A DNA stretch of 64,000 nt from Pseudomonas sp. 31-12 (GTDB lineage: Bacteria; Pseudomonadota; Gammaproteobacteria; Pseudomonadales; Pseudomonadaceae): contig NZ_CP029482.1 in NCBI RefSeq assembly GCF_003151075.1, positions 1,736,001-1,800,000 on the forward strand, written 5' to 3'. Below the pieces are notes generated by a model. It made no database searches, had not been told where the DNA came from, and saw only the letters and a program-made list of their open reading frames with translations. This document shows positions 33,938 through 42,595 of the stretch, one piece after another; the stretch's first letter is position 1, and the number at the start of each line of letters is the position of its first letter. Position numbers and translations under genes: made by a program.

Positions 33938-35539
33938 ATGAGCGATAACAAAAACAACATTACTCAAGCGAACCATGAATTCAGTTTTCCTCGTAGGGAC
34001 TTCCTCAAATACAGCGCCGCGGCGGCCGCCGTCGCCGGGGCGTTTTCCATGGGCTTGCCGATGGGCGCCTATGCCCAGGAAGCCACGCCCAAAACGGGCG
34101 GCGTGTTGCGCCTCGGCCTGGCGGGTGGCAGCACCACCGACTCCAAAGACCCCGGCTCCTGGAGCGACACCTTCACCTTCGTCGGCTTCTCGGCGGTCTA
34201 TAACACCCTGACCGAAATCGCCGTGGACGGCACCGCCATACCGGAACTGGCCGAGAGCTGGACTTCGACGCCAGACGCGCGCATCTGGACTTTCAAGTTG
34301 CGTCAGGGCGTGACCTTCCACAACGGCAAGACCCTGACGGCGGAAGACGTCGTCGCGTCGATCCAGCATCACCTCGGCGAGAAATCCACGTCAGCGGCGA
34401 AAACCGTGTTGGGCGACGTCGCCAAGGTCAGCGCCCAAGGCACTGACAGCGTGGTGTTCGAACTGAAGTCGGGCAACGCCGATTTCGCCTATGTGGTCGC
34501 CGATTACCATCTGGTGATCATGCCGGCCAAGGACGGTGTGCCGGACTGGCAGGCCGGCATCGGCACCGGCGGCTATCGCCTCAAGGACTTCGAACCGGGT
34601 GTGCGCATGGGCCTGGAACGCAGCCCCGATTACTGGAAAGCGGGCCGGGCGCACTTCGCCAGCGCCGAGCTGATTGCGATTTCCGATGGCGCGGCGCGAA
34701 TCAACGCGCTGGTCACCGGGCAGGTCGATGTGATCAACAAGGTCGACTTGAAAACCGTGGCCTTGCTCAAGCGCAATCCGAACCTGGTGATCGAAGAAAC
34801 CAAAGGCGCGCAGCACTACACCTTCCCGATGTTGTGCGACAGCCAGCAGTTCCAGGACAGCAACATCCGCCTGGCGATGAAACACGCGATCAATCGCGAA
34901 ACGCTGTTGGCTTCGGTGTTGTATGGCTATGGACTGGTGGGCAACGACCACCCCATCCAGCCTGGCAGCCGCTTTATCAACACGGCGCTGGAGCAACGCG
35001 CTTACGACCCGGACAAGGCGCGTTTCTACCTGCGTCAGGCCGGTGTCGACTCGCTCAAGGTTCGTCTGCAAGCGTCTGACGCGGCGTACAGCGGCGCGGT
35101 GGATGCCTCGGTGTTGTTCAAGGAGCAGGCGCGTCAGGCCGGGATCGATATCGACGTGGTTCGTGAGCCGGCGGATGGCTTCTTCTCCAATGTCTGGATG
35201 AAGCAACCGTTCACCACGTCCTTTTGGTACAGCAGCCTGACCGCCGACCGGATGTTCAGCATCGGCTACGCCAAGGGCGCCGCGTGGAATGAAACCCATT
35301 GGGACAACCCGCGCTTCAACCAACTGCTGAACGCCGCCCGCGGCGAGATGAACGACCCGTTGCGCCGCGAGATGTACAACGAAATGCAGGCGCTGTGCCG
35401 GGACGATGGCGGGGCGATTGTGCCGTTGTTTGCCAGTTCGGTGGCGGCGCGCTCGAACCGCGTCGTGCACGGCGGCCAGACCGCGCCTTACGGCGAGCTG
35501 GATGGGTTGCGCGTCATCGAGCGCTGGTGGCAGGCGTAA
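33938..35539 (+). CDS. ABC transporter binding protein, peptide/opine type (family 5), Tat-exported
   Basis: A 533-residue periplasmic binding protein of the DppA/OppA family. The N-terminus carries a twin-arginine signal (PRRDFLK followed by a hydrophobic stretch ending AYAQEA), so it is exported folded. Family hallmarks include the VTFHNGKTLTAEDVVASI region. It is followed by two permeases and a fused ATPase, making a complete importer next to aruHI. Arginine-containing peptides, opines such as octopine, or guanidino compounds are plausible ligands. The later ATG is used because a leader of eight unconserved residues would otherwise be added. Confidence 0.9.
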   Translation: MSDNKNNITQANHEFSFPRRDFLKYSAAAAAVAGAFSMGLPMGAYAQEATPKTGGVLRLGLAGGSTTDSKDPGSWSDTFTFVGFSAVYNTLTEIAVDGTAIPELAESWTSTPDARIWTFKLRQGVTFHNGKTLTAEDVVASIQHHLGEKSTSAAKTVLGDVAKVSAQGTDSVVFELKSGNADFAYVVADYHLVIMPAKDGVPDWQAGIGTGGYRLKDFEPGVRMGLERSPDYWKAGRAHFASAELIAISDGAARINALVTGQVDVINKVDLKTVALLKRNPNLVIEETKGAQHYTFPMLCDSQQFQDSNIRLAMKHAINRETLLASVLYGYGLVGNDHPIQPGSRFINTALEQRAYDPDKARFYLRQAGVDSLKVRLQASDAAYSGAVDASVLFKEQARQAGIDIDVVREPADGFFSNVWMKQPFTTSFWYSSLTADRMFSIGYAKGAAWNETHWDNPRFNQLLNAARGEMNDPLRREMYNEMQALCRDDGGAIVPLFASSVAARSNRVVHGGQTAPYGELDGLRVIERWWQA

Positions 35540-35568
35540 GGGAATCTTCAAACCAGTGAAGATCCAGT

Positions 35569-35656
35569 GTGGGAGCGAGCCTGCTCGCGATGGCGGTGAG
35601 ACATTCAACATCGATGTTGGATGTGCCGGCCTCATCGCGAGCAGGCTCGCTCCCAC
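35569..35656. repeat. REP doublet (REPIN)
   Basis: Two inverted GTGGGAGCGAGCCTGCTCGCGATGG copies (35569-35593 and the complement ending at 35656) lie within the transporter operon, between the binding-protein and first permease genes, and may lower downstream expression. Confidence 0.85.
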
Positions 35657-35703
35657 AGTGGAAGTTCGCAGTTTTTGCAAGCGTGCCCATTTCAAGGACC
35701 TGC

Positions 35704-36666
35704 ATGATGAATAGTATTTTCAAGCTGTTGGCGCAGCGTTTGGCATTGGGGTTGTTATCGCTCTTTGCGGTATCAGTCATCATTTTTCTCGCCGTCGGCA
35801 TGCTCCCGGGCGATATCGCCCAGGCCATGCTCGGCCAATCCGCCACCCCGGAAACCGTCGCGGCGTTCCGCACGCAATTGGGCCTGGACCTGCCACCGCT
35901 AACCCGCTTCGCTCACTGGATCGGGAACCTGCTGCAAGGGGATCTCGGGGTTTCGCTGGCCAACCAGCGGCCGATCGCCGACCTGGTCGCTACACGCCTG
36001 GGCAACACCTTCAGCCTGGCGGCGCTGGCGGCATTGGTGTCGGTGCCGCTCGCGTTGTTGCTGGGGATGCTCGCGGCGCTGTATCGCAACAGTTGGTTCG
36101 ACCGCTTGCTCAATACCAGCGCCCTCAGCGCCGTATCGTTTCCAGAGTTCTTCGTCGTCTACCTCCTGATCCTAGTGTTCGCGGTGAAGCTCAACTGGTT
36201 CCCGAGCATTTCCAACCTGGCTCCGGACGCTTCGTTTGGCACCGTGCTGGAACGCTCGGTGCTGCCGGTCGCGACCCTGAGCCTGGTGGTTATCGCGCAG
36301 ATGATGCGCATGACCCGCGCCTCGCTGATCAACTTGCTGGCCAGCCCGTACATCGAAATGGCCCGGCTCAAGGGCATCAGCCAGTCGCGCATCATCTTCC
36401 GCCACGCCTTGCCCAACGCCCTGGCGCCGATCGTCAACGTGGTGGCGCTGAACCTCGCCTACCTGGTGGTCGGCGTGGTGGTGGTCGAGGTGGTGTTCGT
36501 CTACCCGGGCCTCGGCCAATTGCTGGTGGACTCGGTGGCCAAGCGCGACATCCCGGTGGTCCAGGCCTGCAGCCTGATTTTCGCGGCGACCTACATCCTG
36601 CTCAACACCACGGCGGATGTGCTTTCCATCGCCAGCAACCCACGCCTGATGCATCCGAAGGGGTAG
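35704..36666 (+). CDS. ABC transporter permease, DppB/OppB type
   Basis: A 320-residue inner-membrane permease with an N-terminal helix (LLAQRLALGLLSLFAVSVI) and the usual six-helix core. The EAA loop for ATPase contact is seen in EMARLKGISQSRIIFRHALPNALAPI. Together with the next permease it forms the channel of the importer. A second ATG directly follows the first, so the start may shift by one codon. Confidence 0.92.
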   Translation: MMNSIFKLLAQRLALGLLSLFAVSVIIFLAVGMLPGDIAQAMLGQSATPETVAAFRTQLGLDLPPLTRFAHWIGNLLQGDLGVSLANQRPIADLVATRLGNTFSLAALAALVSVPLALLLGMLAALYRNSWFDRLLNTSALSAVSFPEFFVVYLLILVFAVKLNWFPSISNLAPDASFGTVLERSVLPVATLSLVVIAQMMRMTRASLINLLASPYIEMARLKGISQSRIIFRHALPNALAPIVNVVALNLAYLVVGVVVVEVVFVYPGLGQLLVDSVAKRDIPVVQACSLIFAATYILLNTTADVLSIASNPRLMHPKG

Positions 36667-36669
36667 AAC

Positions 36670-37497
36670 ATGAGCTTGTTCAAACAATTGGTCCGGGCGC
36701 CGCTGAGTGCCCAGTTCGGACTGCTGGTGATCATTCTGTACATTTTCGTGGCGCTGTTCGCCCCGTTACTGGCGCCGTATGGCGAAACGCAAGTGGTCGG
36801 TGAGGGCTTTGCGCCGTGGAGTGGCCAGTTTCTGCTGGGAACCGATAACCTCGGGCGCGACATGTTCAGCCGCCTGGTCTACGGCGCGCGCAACACCTTG
36901 GGCATCGCGTTCCTGACCACGGTGCTGGCGTTCCTGCTCGGCGGCCTGAGCGGTTTGATCGTGGCGATCAAGGGCGGCTGGGTCGATCAGGTCTTGTCGC
37001 GGGTCGTCGATATCCTGATGGCGATTCCGCAGCTGATTTTCGCCTTGCTGATCCTCAGCGTGGTCGGCACCACCGCGACGTCGCTGGTGCTCGTCATCGC
37101 GCTGCTGGACGCAACCCGAGTGTTTCGTCTTTCGCGGGCCGTGGCGATGAACGTGGTGGTGCAGGACTTCGTCGAAGCCGCCCGCCTGCGCGGTGAAGGC
37201 CTGTGGTGGCTGGTCACTCGCGAAGTGTTGCCCAACGCTGCCGCGCCGCTGATTGCCGAGTTCGGTCTGCGCTTCTGTTTCGTGTTTTTGTTCATCAGTG
37301 CGCTGTCGTTTCTCGGTCTGGGCATTCAACCGCCCACCGCCGACTGGGGCAGCATGGTCCGCGACAATGCGGTGCTGATTACATTCGGCGACGTCAGCCC
37401 CTTGCTGCCCGCCCTGGCGGTGGCGTTGATCACGGTCAGCGTCAACTTCGTCGTCGACTGGATGCTGCATAAATCCAGCGGCCTCAAGGAGTGCTGA
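36670..37497 (+). CDS. ABC transporter permease, DppC/OppC type
   Basis: A 275-residue permease that follows 3 bases after its partner. It has the N-terminal OppC-type segment, then FLLGTDNLGRDMFSRLVYGARNTL, and the EAA loop in VEAARLRGEGLWWLVTREVLPN. The stop almost abuts the ATPase start, confirming co-translation. Confidence 0.92.
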   Translation: MSLFKQLVRAPLSAQFGLLVIILYIFVALFAPLLAPYGETQVVGEGFAPWSGQFLLGTDNLGRDMFSRLVYGARNTLGIAFLTTVLAFLLGGLSGLIVAIKGGWVDQVLSRVVDILMAIPQLIFALLILSVVGTTATSLVLVIALLDATRVFRLSRAVAMNVVVQDFVEAARLRGEGLWWLVTREVLPNAAAPLIAEFGLRFCFVFLFISALSFLGLGIQPPTADWGSMVRDNAVLITFGDVSPLLPALAVALITVSVNFVVDWMLHKSSGLKEC

Positions 37498-37499
37498 AC

Positions 37500-39155
37500 A
37501 TGACCGCGATCACAAACGAAAAGCCGCTGCTGGACATCCGCGACCTGCACATCGAAGGTCATTACGAAGACGCCTGGCACCCGCTGATCAAGGGCATCGA
37601 CCTGACCCTGCAACGCGGAGAAGTGCTGGGGCTGATCGGCGAATCGGGGGCCGGCAAGTCGACCCTCGGCCTCGCCGCCATGGGCTACACCCGCGACGGC
37701 TGTCGGATCACCGGCGGCTCGGTGCAGTTCGACGGCATCGACCTGCTGCACGCCAAACCCGAAGCGCTGCGCAAACTGCGTGGCCTGCGAATCGCCTACG
37801 TGGCACAAAGTGCTGCGGCGTCGTTCAATCCGGCCCATCGCTTGATTGATCAGCACGTAGAAACCGCCGTGAAAAACGGCGGCATGAGCCGCGCCCAGGC
37901 AATGGCGGAAGCGGTGGAGCTGTATCGGGTGCTGCGTTTGCCGAACCCGGAACAGATCGGCCAGCGCTATCCGCATCAGGTGTCCGGCGGGCAGTTGCAA
38001 CGGGTCATGACCGCCATGGCCATGGCGTGCCATCCCGACCTGATCATCTTCGACGAACCGACCACTGCCCTCGACGTCACCACGCAGATTGAAGTGCTGG
38101 CCGCCATTCGCGATGCAGTGGCGACGTACGGCAGCGCCGCGATTTACATCAGCCACGACTTGGCGGTGGTCGCGCAAATGGCCGACCGGATCATGGTGCT
38201 GCGCCACGGCAAACTGGTGGAGGAGGCCGAAACCCGCCAGATGCTTGGCGATCCGCAAGAGGATTACACCAAGTCCCTGTGGGCGGTGCGCAGCTTTCGC
38301 ACCGAGCCCAAGCCGTGCCCGCAGCAGGAAAAACCGCTGCTGGAATTACGCAAAAGCTGCGCCAGTTACGGTCATCAACCGGTGCTGCACGATGTCTCGC
38401 TGAAGCTGTATCGCGGCCAGACCCTGGCGGTGATCGGCGAGTCCGGCAGCGGCAAAAGTTCGACCGCGCGCTTGATCACCGGCCTGCTGGCGCCGACGTC
38501 GGGTCAGGTGCTGTATGACGGCGAGGCGCTGCCGGCGGACTTTCGCCGGCGCAGCAAGGAGCAATTGCGGCGCATCCAGATGATCTACCAGATCCCGGAT
38601 ACAGCACTGAACCCGCGTCAGCGCATCGTCGACATCATTGGTCGGCCGCTGACGTTTTATCTGGGGCTCAAGGGCAAGGCGATGCGCGCGCGGGTGGCCG
38701 AGTTGCTGGAAATGATCGAGCTTGATCCGGCGACCTTCATGGAGCGCCAACCCCGCGAACTGTCCGGTGGTCAGAAGCAACGCGTGTGCATCGCCCGGGC
38801 ATTGGCGGCTGATCCGCAGTTGATCATTTGCGACGAAGTGACCTCGGCGCTGGATCAACTGGTGGCCGAAGGCGTGCTGAAACTGCTCAACCGGATTCAG
38901 CAGCAACTGGGCGTCGCTTATCTGTTCATCACCCACGATGTCGCCACCGTCCGGGCGATTGCCGATGAGGTGCTGGTGATGCAGCGGGGCAGGGTGGTCG
39001 ACCACGGTTCGCGCAGCGCCATTTTCACCCCGCCGCATCAGGATTACACCGGGCTGCTGTTTTCATCCGAACCGCAAATGGACCCCGACTGGCTCGACCG
39101 GTTGCTGGCCACGCGCGCGTTATCGTCCTCCGATTCAAAACCTGTAAACGTTTAG
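37500..39155 (+). CDS. ABC transporter ATPase, fused DppD-DppF type
   Basis: A 551-residue protein with two complete nucleotide-binding domains in one chain. The first has Walker [10 protein letters not shown] and [18 protein letters not shown] with DEPTTALD; the second has [28 protein letters not shown] and DEVTSALD. One fused protein replaces the usual DppD and DppF subunits, as in GsiA and YejF. It energises the importer encoded upstream. The ATG follows AAGGAGTGCTGAAC; an earlier in-frame GTG lies inside the permease stop and is less likely. Confidence 0.92.
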   Translation: MTAITNEKPLLDIRDLHIEGHYEDAWHPLIKGIDLTLQRGEVLGLIGESGAGKSTLGLAAMGYTRDGCRITGGSVQFDGIDLLHAKPEALRKLRGLRIAYVAQSAAASFNPAHRLIDQHVETAVKNGGMSRAQAMAEAVELYRVLRLPNPEQIGQRYPHQVSGGQLQRVMTAMAMACHPDLIIFDEPTTALDVTTQIEVLAAIRDAVATYGSAAIYISHDLAVVAQMADRIMVLRHGKLVEEAETRQMLGDPQEDYTKSLWAVRSFRTEPKPCPQQEKPLLELRKSCASYGHQPVLHDVSLKLYRGQTLAVIGESGSGKSSTARLITGLLAPTSGQVLYDGEALPADFRRRSKEQLRRIQMIYQIPDTALNPRQRIVDIIGRPLTFYLGLKGKAMRARVAELLEMIELDPATFMERQPRELSGGQKQRVCIARALAADPQLIICDEVTSALDQLVAEGVLKLLNRIQQQLGVAYLFITHDVATVRAIADEVLVMQRGRVVDHGSRSAIFTPPHQDYTGLLFSSEPQMDPDWLDRLLATRALSSSDSKPVNV

Positions 39156-39164
39156 GGAATTGCC

Positions 39165-39869
39165 ATGAAAGTTCTGATTGTCCACGCTCACCCGGAGCCG
39201 AAATCCTTTACCGCCGCCCTGCGTGACCAGGCGGTGGCGACACTCGAGGCCCAGGGGCATGAGGTCCAGGTCAGCGACCTGTATGCGATGAACTGGAACC
39301 CTGTGGCCAGCGCCGATGACTTTTCTTCGCGGGAGAACCCCGAATACCTGGTGTATGCGCTGGAACAACGATTGGGGGTGAAGAGCCAGTCGCTGGCGCC
39401 GGACATCCAGCAAGAACTCGACAAGCTGTTGTGGGCCGACTTGCTGATTCTGAACTTCCCGATTTTCTGGTTCTCGGCCCCGGCGATGCTCAAGGGCTGG
39501 ATTGATCGGGTGCTGGTGTCGGGGATCTGCTACGGCGGCAAACGCTTTTACGACCAGGGCGGATTGAGCGGCAAAAAGGCGCTGGTGACGGTCACCTTGG
39601 GTGGCCGCGAGCATATGTTCGGTGACGGCGCGATCCACGGTCCGCTGGAGGATATGTTGCAGCCGATCCTGCGCGGCACGCTGGCTTATGTCGGGTTTGA
39701 TGTGCTGGAACCCTTTGTGGCGTGGCATGTGCCGTACATCAGCGATGAAGCGCGCAAGGACTTCCTGCAGAGTTATCAGCAGCGTCTGGAGCATCTGAGT
39801 GATGATCAGCCGATGCAGTTTCCGCGGTTGTCGCAGTTTGATGAGGCGTTGTATCCGTTGCCTGGCTAA
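39165..39869 (+). CDS. NAD(P)H-dependent oxidoreductase (flavodoxin-fold quinone reductase)
   Basis: A 234-residue flavodoxin-2 family enzyme related to MdaB, KefF and NQO1. It shows VHAHPEPKSFTAAL (FMN phosphate loop) and FPIFWFSAPAMLKGWIDRVL, and VTLGGREHMFG toward the C-terminus. It reduces quinones or other electrophiles by two electrons. It is the last gene of the arginine/transport run, and in P. aeruginosa an NAD(P)H oxidoreductase gene also closes this locus, so its presence may be functional rather than incidental. Confidence 0.85.
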   Translation: MKVLIVHAHPEPKSFTAALRDQAVATLEAQGHEVQVSDLYAMNWNPVASADDFSSRENPEYLVYALEQRLGVKSQSLAPDIQQELDKLLWADLLILNFPIFWFSAPAMLKGWIDRVLVSGICYGGKRFYDQGGLSGKKALVTVTLGGREHMFGDGAIHGPLEDMLQPILRGTLAYVGFDVLEPFVAWHVPYISDEARKDFLQSYQQRLEHLSDDQPMQFPRLSQFDEALYPLPG

Positions 39870-39906
39870 AAGGGGCGTTGGCCAAGAGTTTGATGGGGCT
39901 CTTTCG

Positions 39907-39993
39907 GGCCCCTTCGCGAGCAAGCCCGCTCCCACATTGGATCTGTGGCGATCACAAATCCCCTGTGGGAGCGGGCTTGCTCGCGAAGGGGCC
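39907..39993. repeat. REP doublet (REPIN)
   Basis: Inverted copies of GTGGGAGCGGGCTTGCTCGCGAAGGGGCC enclose about 30 bases. It follows the oxidoreductase gene and probably ends the long transcript. Confidence 0.85.
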
Positions 39994-40062
39994 AGTCATA
40001 TCAACCCAAAATACCGAAGCTGTTCACAGCACCTGAACAGTTTCGGCATTGGTTTTTTTGGT

Positions 40063-40254
40063 TTAAATCTCCTTCACCGGCGTCTCACCCTCAACCCCTT
40101 TGATCAACCCGATGGCATGCAGGCAATCCGCCTTGTTCACATACGACTCGCCACTGGCGATCGTCTCGTGATTCCCCGCCCTCAAGCGCCAGCGCCATTG
40201 TCCTTTCCCGGTGCTCGGCGTGCCTTTGGATTGCCTGTAAATCTCGAAATACAT
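40063..40254 (-). CDS. YegP-family DUF1508 protein
   Basis: A 63-residue protein with the DUF1508 unit, MYFEIYRQSKGTPSTGKGQW followed by RWRLRAGNHETIASGESYV, an ASC-like fold of unknown role. E. coli YegP carries two such units; this one carries a single copy. GGAG lies 9 bases before the ATG at 40254; a longer in-frame start would add a non-family arginine-rich leader and is not used. Confidence 0.8.
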   Translation of the reverse strand: MYFEIYRQSKGTPSTGKGQWRWRLRAGNHETIASGESYVNKADCLHAIGLIKGVEGETPVKEI

Positions 40255-40530
40255 TCTGCTCGCTCCATGCGATGGGTAATTGCGACAACCTGTGTGACGC
40301 ATCGGGGGCAAGCCTAGCGGAGCTGGGTTTTTTGACCATCAGGCATTTGTTTCCAATAGTTTGAGGGCATTTCCTACAGCCGAATTGGCCGGAGTGGATG
40401 GCCAAAATCCCCGCAGTTTCGCCCTTGCATCACCTCCCTCGGTCCTGCTTAATACGACACGGCTCATGGCGTCGGGCAGCTGTCGGCGACCTCGGATTGT
40501 AGAAAAATCACTATAAAAAAGAGCAATCAA

Positions 40531-41499
40531 TTGACTCATCAGCACGGAACGCAACTGAACGGGCATTTGCAGCTTTCGCTCGTGATCCCGGTGTTCAATG
40601 AAGCGGCGACCATCGATTTGTTCATCGCACGGATCACTGACGTCTTCAAGGAAGAGACGCTAGTTGGTCTGGAAATGGTCTTCGTCAACGACGGCAGCAC
40701 CGACACCACGCTCGACCTGCTGCTGGAGCGACAGCAGACCGATGCGCGCCTGCGCATCGTCGACTTGAGCCGCAATTTCGGCAAGGAAGCGGCTCTGACC
40801 GCCGGTTTGCAGACCGCCACTGGCCAGGTGGTGGTGCCGATCGATGTCGATTTGCAGGACCCGCCCGAAGTCATTCTCGACATGATCGCCCTTTGGCGCG
40901 AAGGCTATGAAGTGGTGCTGGGCCATCGTGTGAGCCGCAAGACCGACACCTGGGCCAAGCAGACCTCGGCCAACTGGTTCTACCGCCTGCACAACAAAAT
41001 CGCCGAGCAACACCTGCCGGAAAACGTCGGCGATTTTCGCCTGATGGACCGTTGTGTGGTGGATGCCTTGCAGACGCTGCCCGAGTCCCGGCGCTTCATG
41101 AAAGGCCTGTTTGCCTGGGTCGGCTTTCGCACCACCCACGTGAACTACGAGCGCTTGGAACGGGTGGCAGGAGCGACCAAGTTCAACGGTTGGCGCTTGT
41201 GGAATTTCGCGCTGGAAGGCATCACCAGTTTCAGCACGGAACCGCTGCGCATCTGGACGTATCTGGGGCTGGTCGTCTCGCTGATCTCTTTCTCGTTCGC
41301 CATTTTTATCATCCTGCGCACCCTGATCTCCGGTGTCGATCTGCCGGGTTATGCCTCGCTGATGGTCGCCGTCACGTTTCTGGGCGGCCTGCAATTGATC
41401 GGCATCGGTGTGCTAGGTGAATACCTCGGCCGGACGTACATCGAGTCAAAACGCCGCCCGGTGTATCTGGTGCGCCGCGTCTATGACCCAAAGGACTGA
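40531..41499 (+). CDS. Bactoprenol glycosyltransferase (GT2, GtrB-like)
   Basis: A 322-residue membrane glycosyltransferase of the DPM1/GtrB group. The GT2 domain (about 12-220) has LVIPVFNEAATI and the DxD-like VVPIDVDLQDPP; two C-terminal helices (about 235-300) anchor it. It would transfer a sugar to undecaprenyl phosphate for flipping and addition to a surface polymer. No ATG suits the N-terminus, so TTG is used, with a weak AGAG site. The gene starts a four-gene cassette with overlapping ends. Confidence 0.87.
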   Translation: MTHQHGTQLNGHLQLSLVIPVFNEAATIDLFIARITDVFKEETLVGLEMVFVNDGSTDTTLDLLLERQQTDARLRIVDLSRNFGKEAALTAGLQTATGQVVVPIDVDLQDPPEVILDMIALWREGYEVVLGHRVSRKTDTWAKQTSANWFYRLHNKIAEQHLPENVGDFRLMDRCVVDALQTLPESRRFMKGLFAWVGFRTTHVNYERLERVAGATKFNGWRLWNFALEGITSFSTEPLRIWTYLGLVVSLISFSFAIFIILRTLISGVDLPGYASLMVAVTFLGGLQLIGIGVLGEYLGRTYIESKRRPVYLVRRVYDPKD

Positions 41500-41501
41500 C
41501 C

Positions 41502-42212
41502 ATGGATCTCAAGGAAACCGACATCCTCGGTTCGAGCATTGACCAACATTGGTATTACGCCTCCAAAGCTGCGGCCACGACGCGAATGCTGGGCCATACG
41601 CCGTTCAAAAAGATTCTCGATGTGGGCGCAGGCTCCGGGTTCTTTTCCCACCATTTGCTGACGTATTCAGCGGCCGGTGAAGCGTGGTGCGTCGACATCA
41701 GTTACGACGCCGATTCGGACGCCACCACCGCCGGTAAACCGGTGCATTACCGTCGCGACATCGACGCGGTGGACGCCGACCTGGTGCTGCTGATGGATGT
41801 GCTGGAACATGTCGATGACGATGTCGGGTTACTCAAGGCCTACGTCGATAAAGTGCCCTCCGGCAGCCGTTTCCTGATGACGGTGCCGGCGTTCCGGTTT
41901 CTCTGGAGCGGGCACGATGAGTTCCTTGAACACAAGCGCCGCTATACCTTGCCGCAGCTGGAGACGGTGGCTCGGGAGGCCGGTTTGACCGTGAAGCAGG
42001 GCGCTTACTACTTCGGCCTCGTGTTCCCGATTGCCGCCACCCTGCGCTTGCTGCCCAAAGGGGCACAACAGTTGCCACCGCGCTCGCAACTCAAGCAGCA
42101 CCATCCGCTGGTGAATACGATCTTGAAGTCGCTGTGCAGTGTTGAACTGCCGTTCATGGGCGCAAATCGTCTGGCCGGGCTGACGGTGTTTGTCCTGGCG
42201 CAGAAGCCGTGA
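41502..42212 (+). CDS. Class I SAM-dependent methyltransferase
   Basis: A 236-residue methyltransferase with motif I ILDVGAGSGFFSHHL and the following DLVLLMDVLEHVDDD, typical of the Methyltransf_11/23 group. It starts 2 bases after the glycosyltransferase stop and overlaps the GtrA gene's start in GTGA. Within a Gtr-like cassette it probably methylates the lipid-linked sugar or a polymer terminus; this is inference from position. Confidence 0.85.
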   Translation: MDLKETDILGSSIDQHWYYASKAAATTRMLGHTPFKKILDVGAGSGFFSHHLLTYSAAGEAWCVDISYDADSDATTAGKPVHYRRDIDAVDADLVLLMDVLEHVDDDVGLLKAYVDKVPSGSRFLMTVPAFRFLWSGHDEFLEHKRRYTLPQLETVAREAGLTVKQGAYYFGLVFPIAATLRLLPKGAQQLPPRSQLKQHHPLVNTILKSLCSVELPFMGANRLAGLTVFVLAQKP

Positions 42213-42595
42213 CGGCAGCCGAAAAATCCGCCTTGATCCAGCGTGGCCTGCGCTTTGCCGTGACCGGGTTGTTCGTCACGGCCCTGCATGCGCTGGTGGC
42301 CGTGTTGTTCATCCACTACGTATTGCCTCTGCCACCCTTGGCCAATGGCGCGGCGTTCGCCGTGGCGACCATCGTGTCTTACCTGATCAATACCACCTGG
42401 AGCTTTTCAGCCCGTTTGCACGGCAAAACGCTGCTGCGCTTCATGATGGTGTCCGCTGCCGGTTTCCTGCTGGCGATGCTGGTGGCCTGGGCCGCGCAAA
42501 TGGCCGGGCTGCATTATTTGCTGGGGATTTGTGCTGTGGCGCTGACCCTTCCGGCCTTCACCTTTGTATTGCATAACTTCTGGACGTATCGATGA
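42209..42595 (+). CDS. GtrA-family membrane protein (putative flippase)
   Basis: A 128-residue protein with four transmembrane helices matching GtrA, thought to flip bactoprenol-linked sugars. RFAVTGLFVTALHALVAVLF opens the family pattern and the protein ends in PAFTFVLHNFWTYR, a typical GtrA C-terminus. It starts at GTG within the upstream stop and its own stop is embedded in the next start (ATGA). Confidence 0.9.
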   Translation: MTAAEKSALIQRGLRFAVTGLFVTALHALVAVLFIHYVLPLPPLANGAAFAVATIVSYLINTTWSFSARLHGKTLLRFMMVSAAGFLLAMLVAWAAQMAGLHYLLGICAVALTLPAFTFVLHNFWTYR

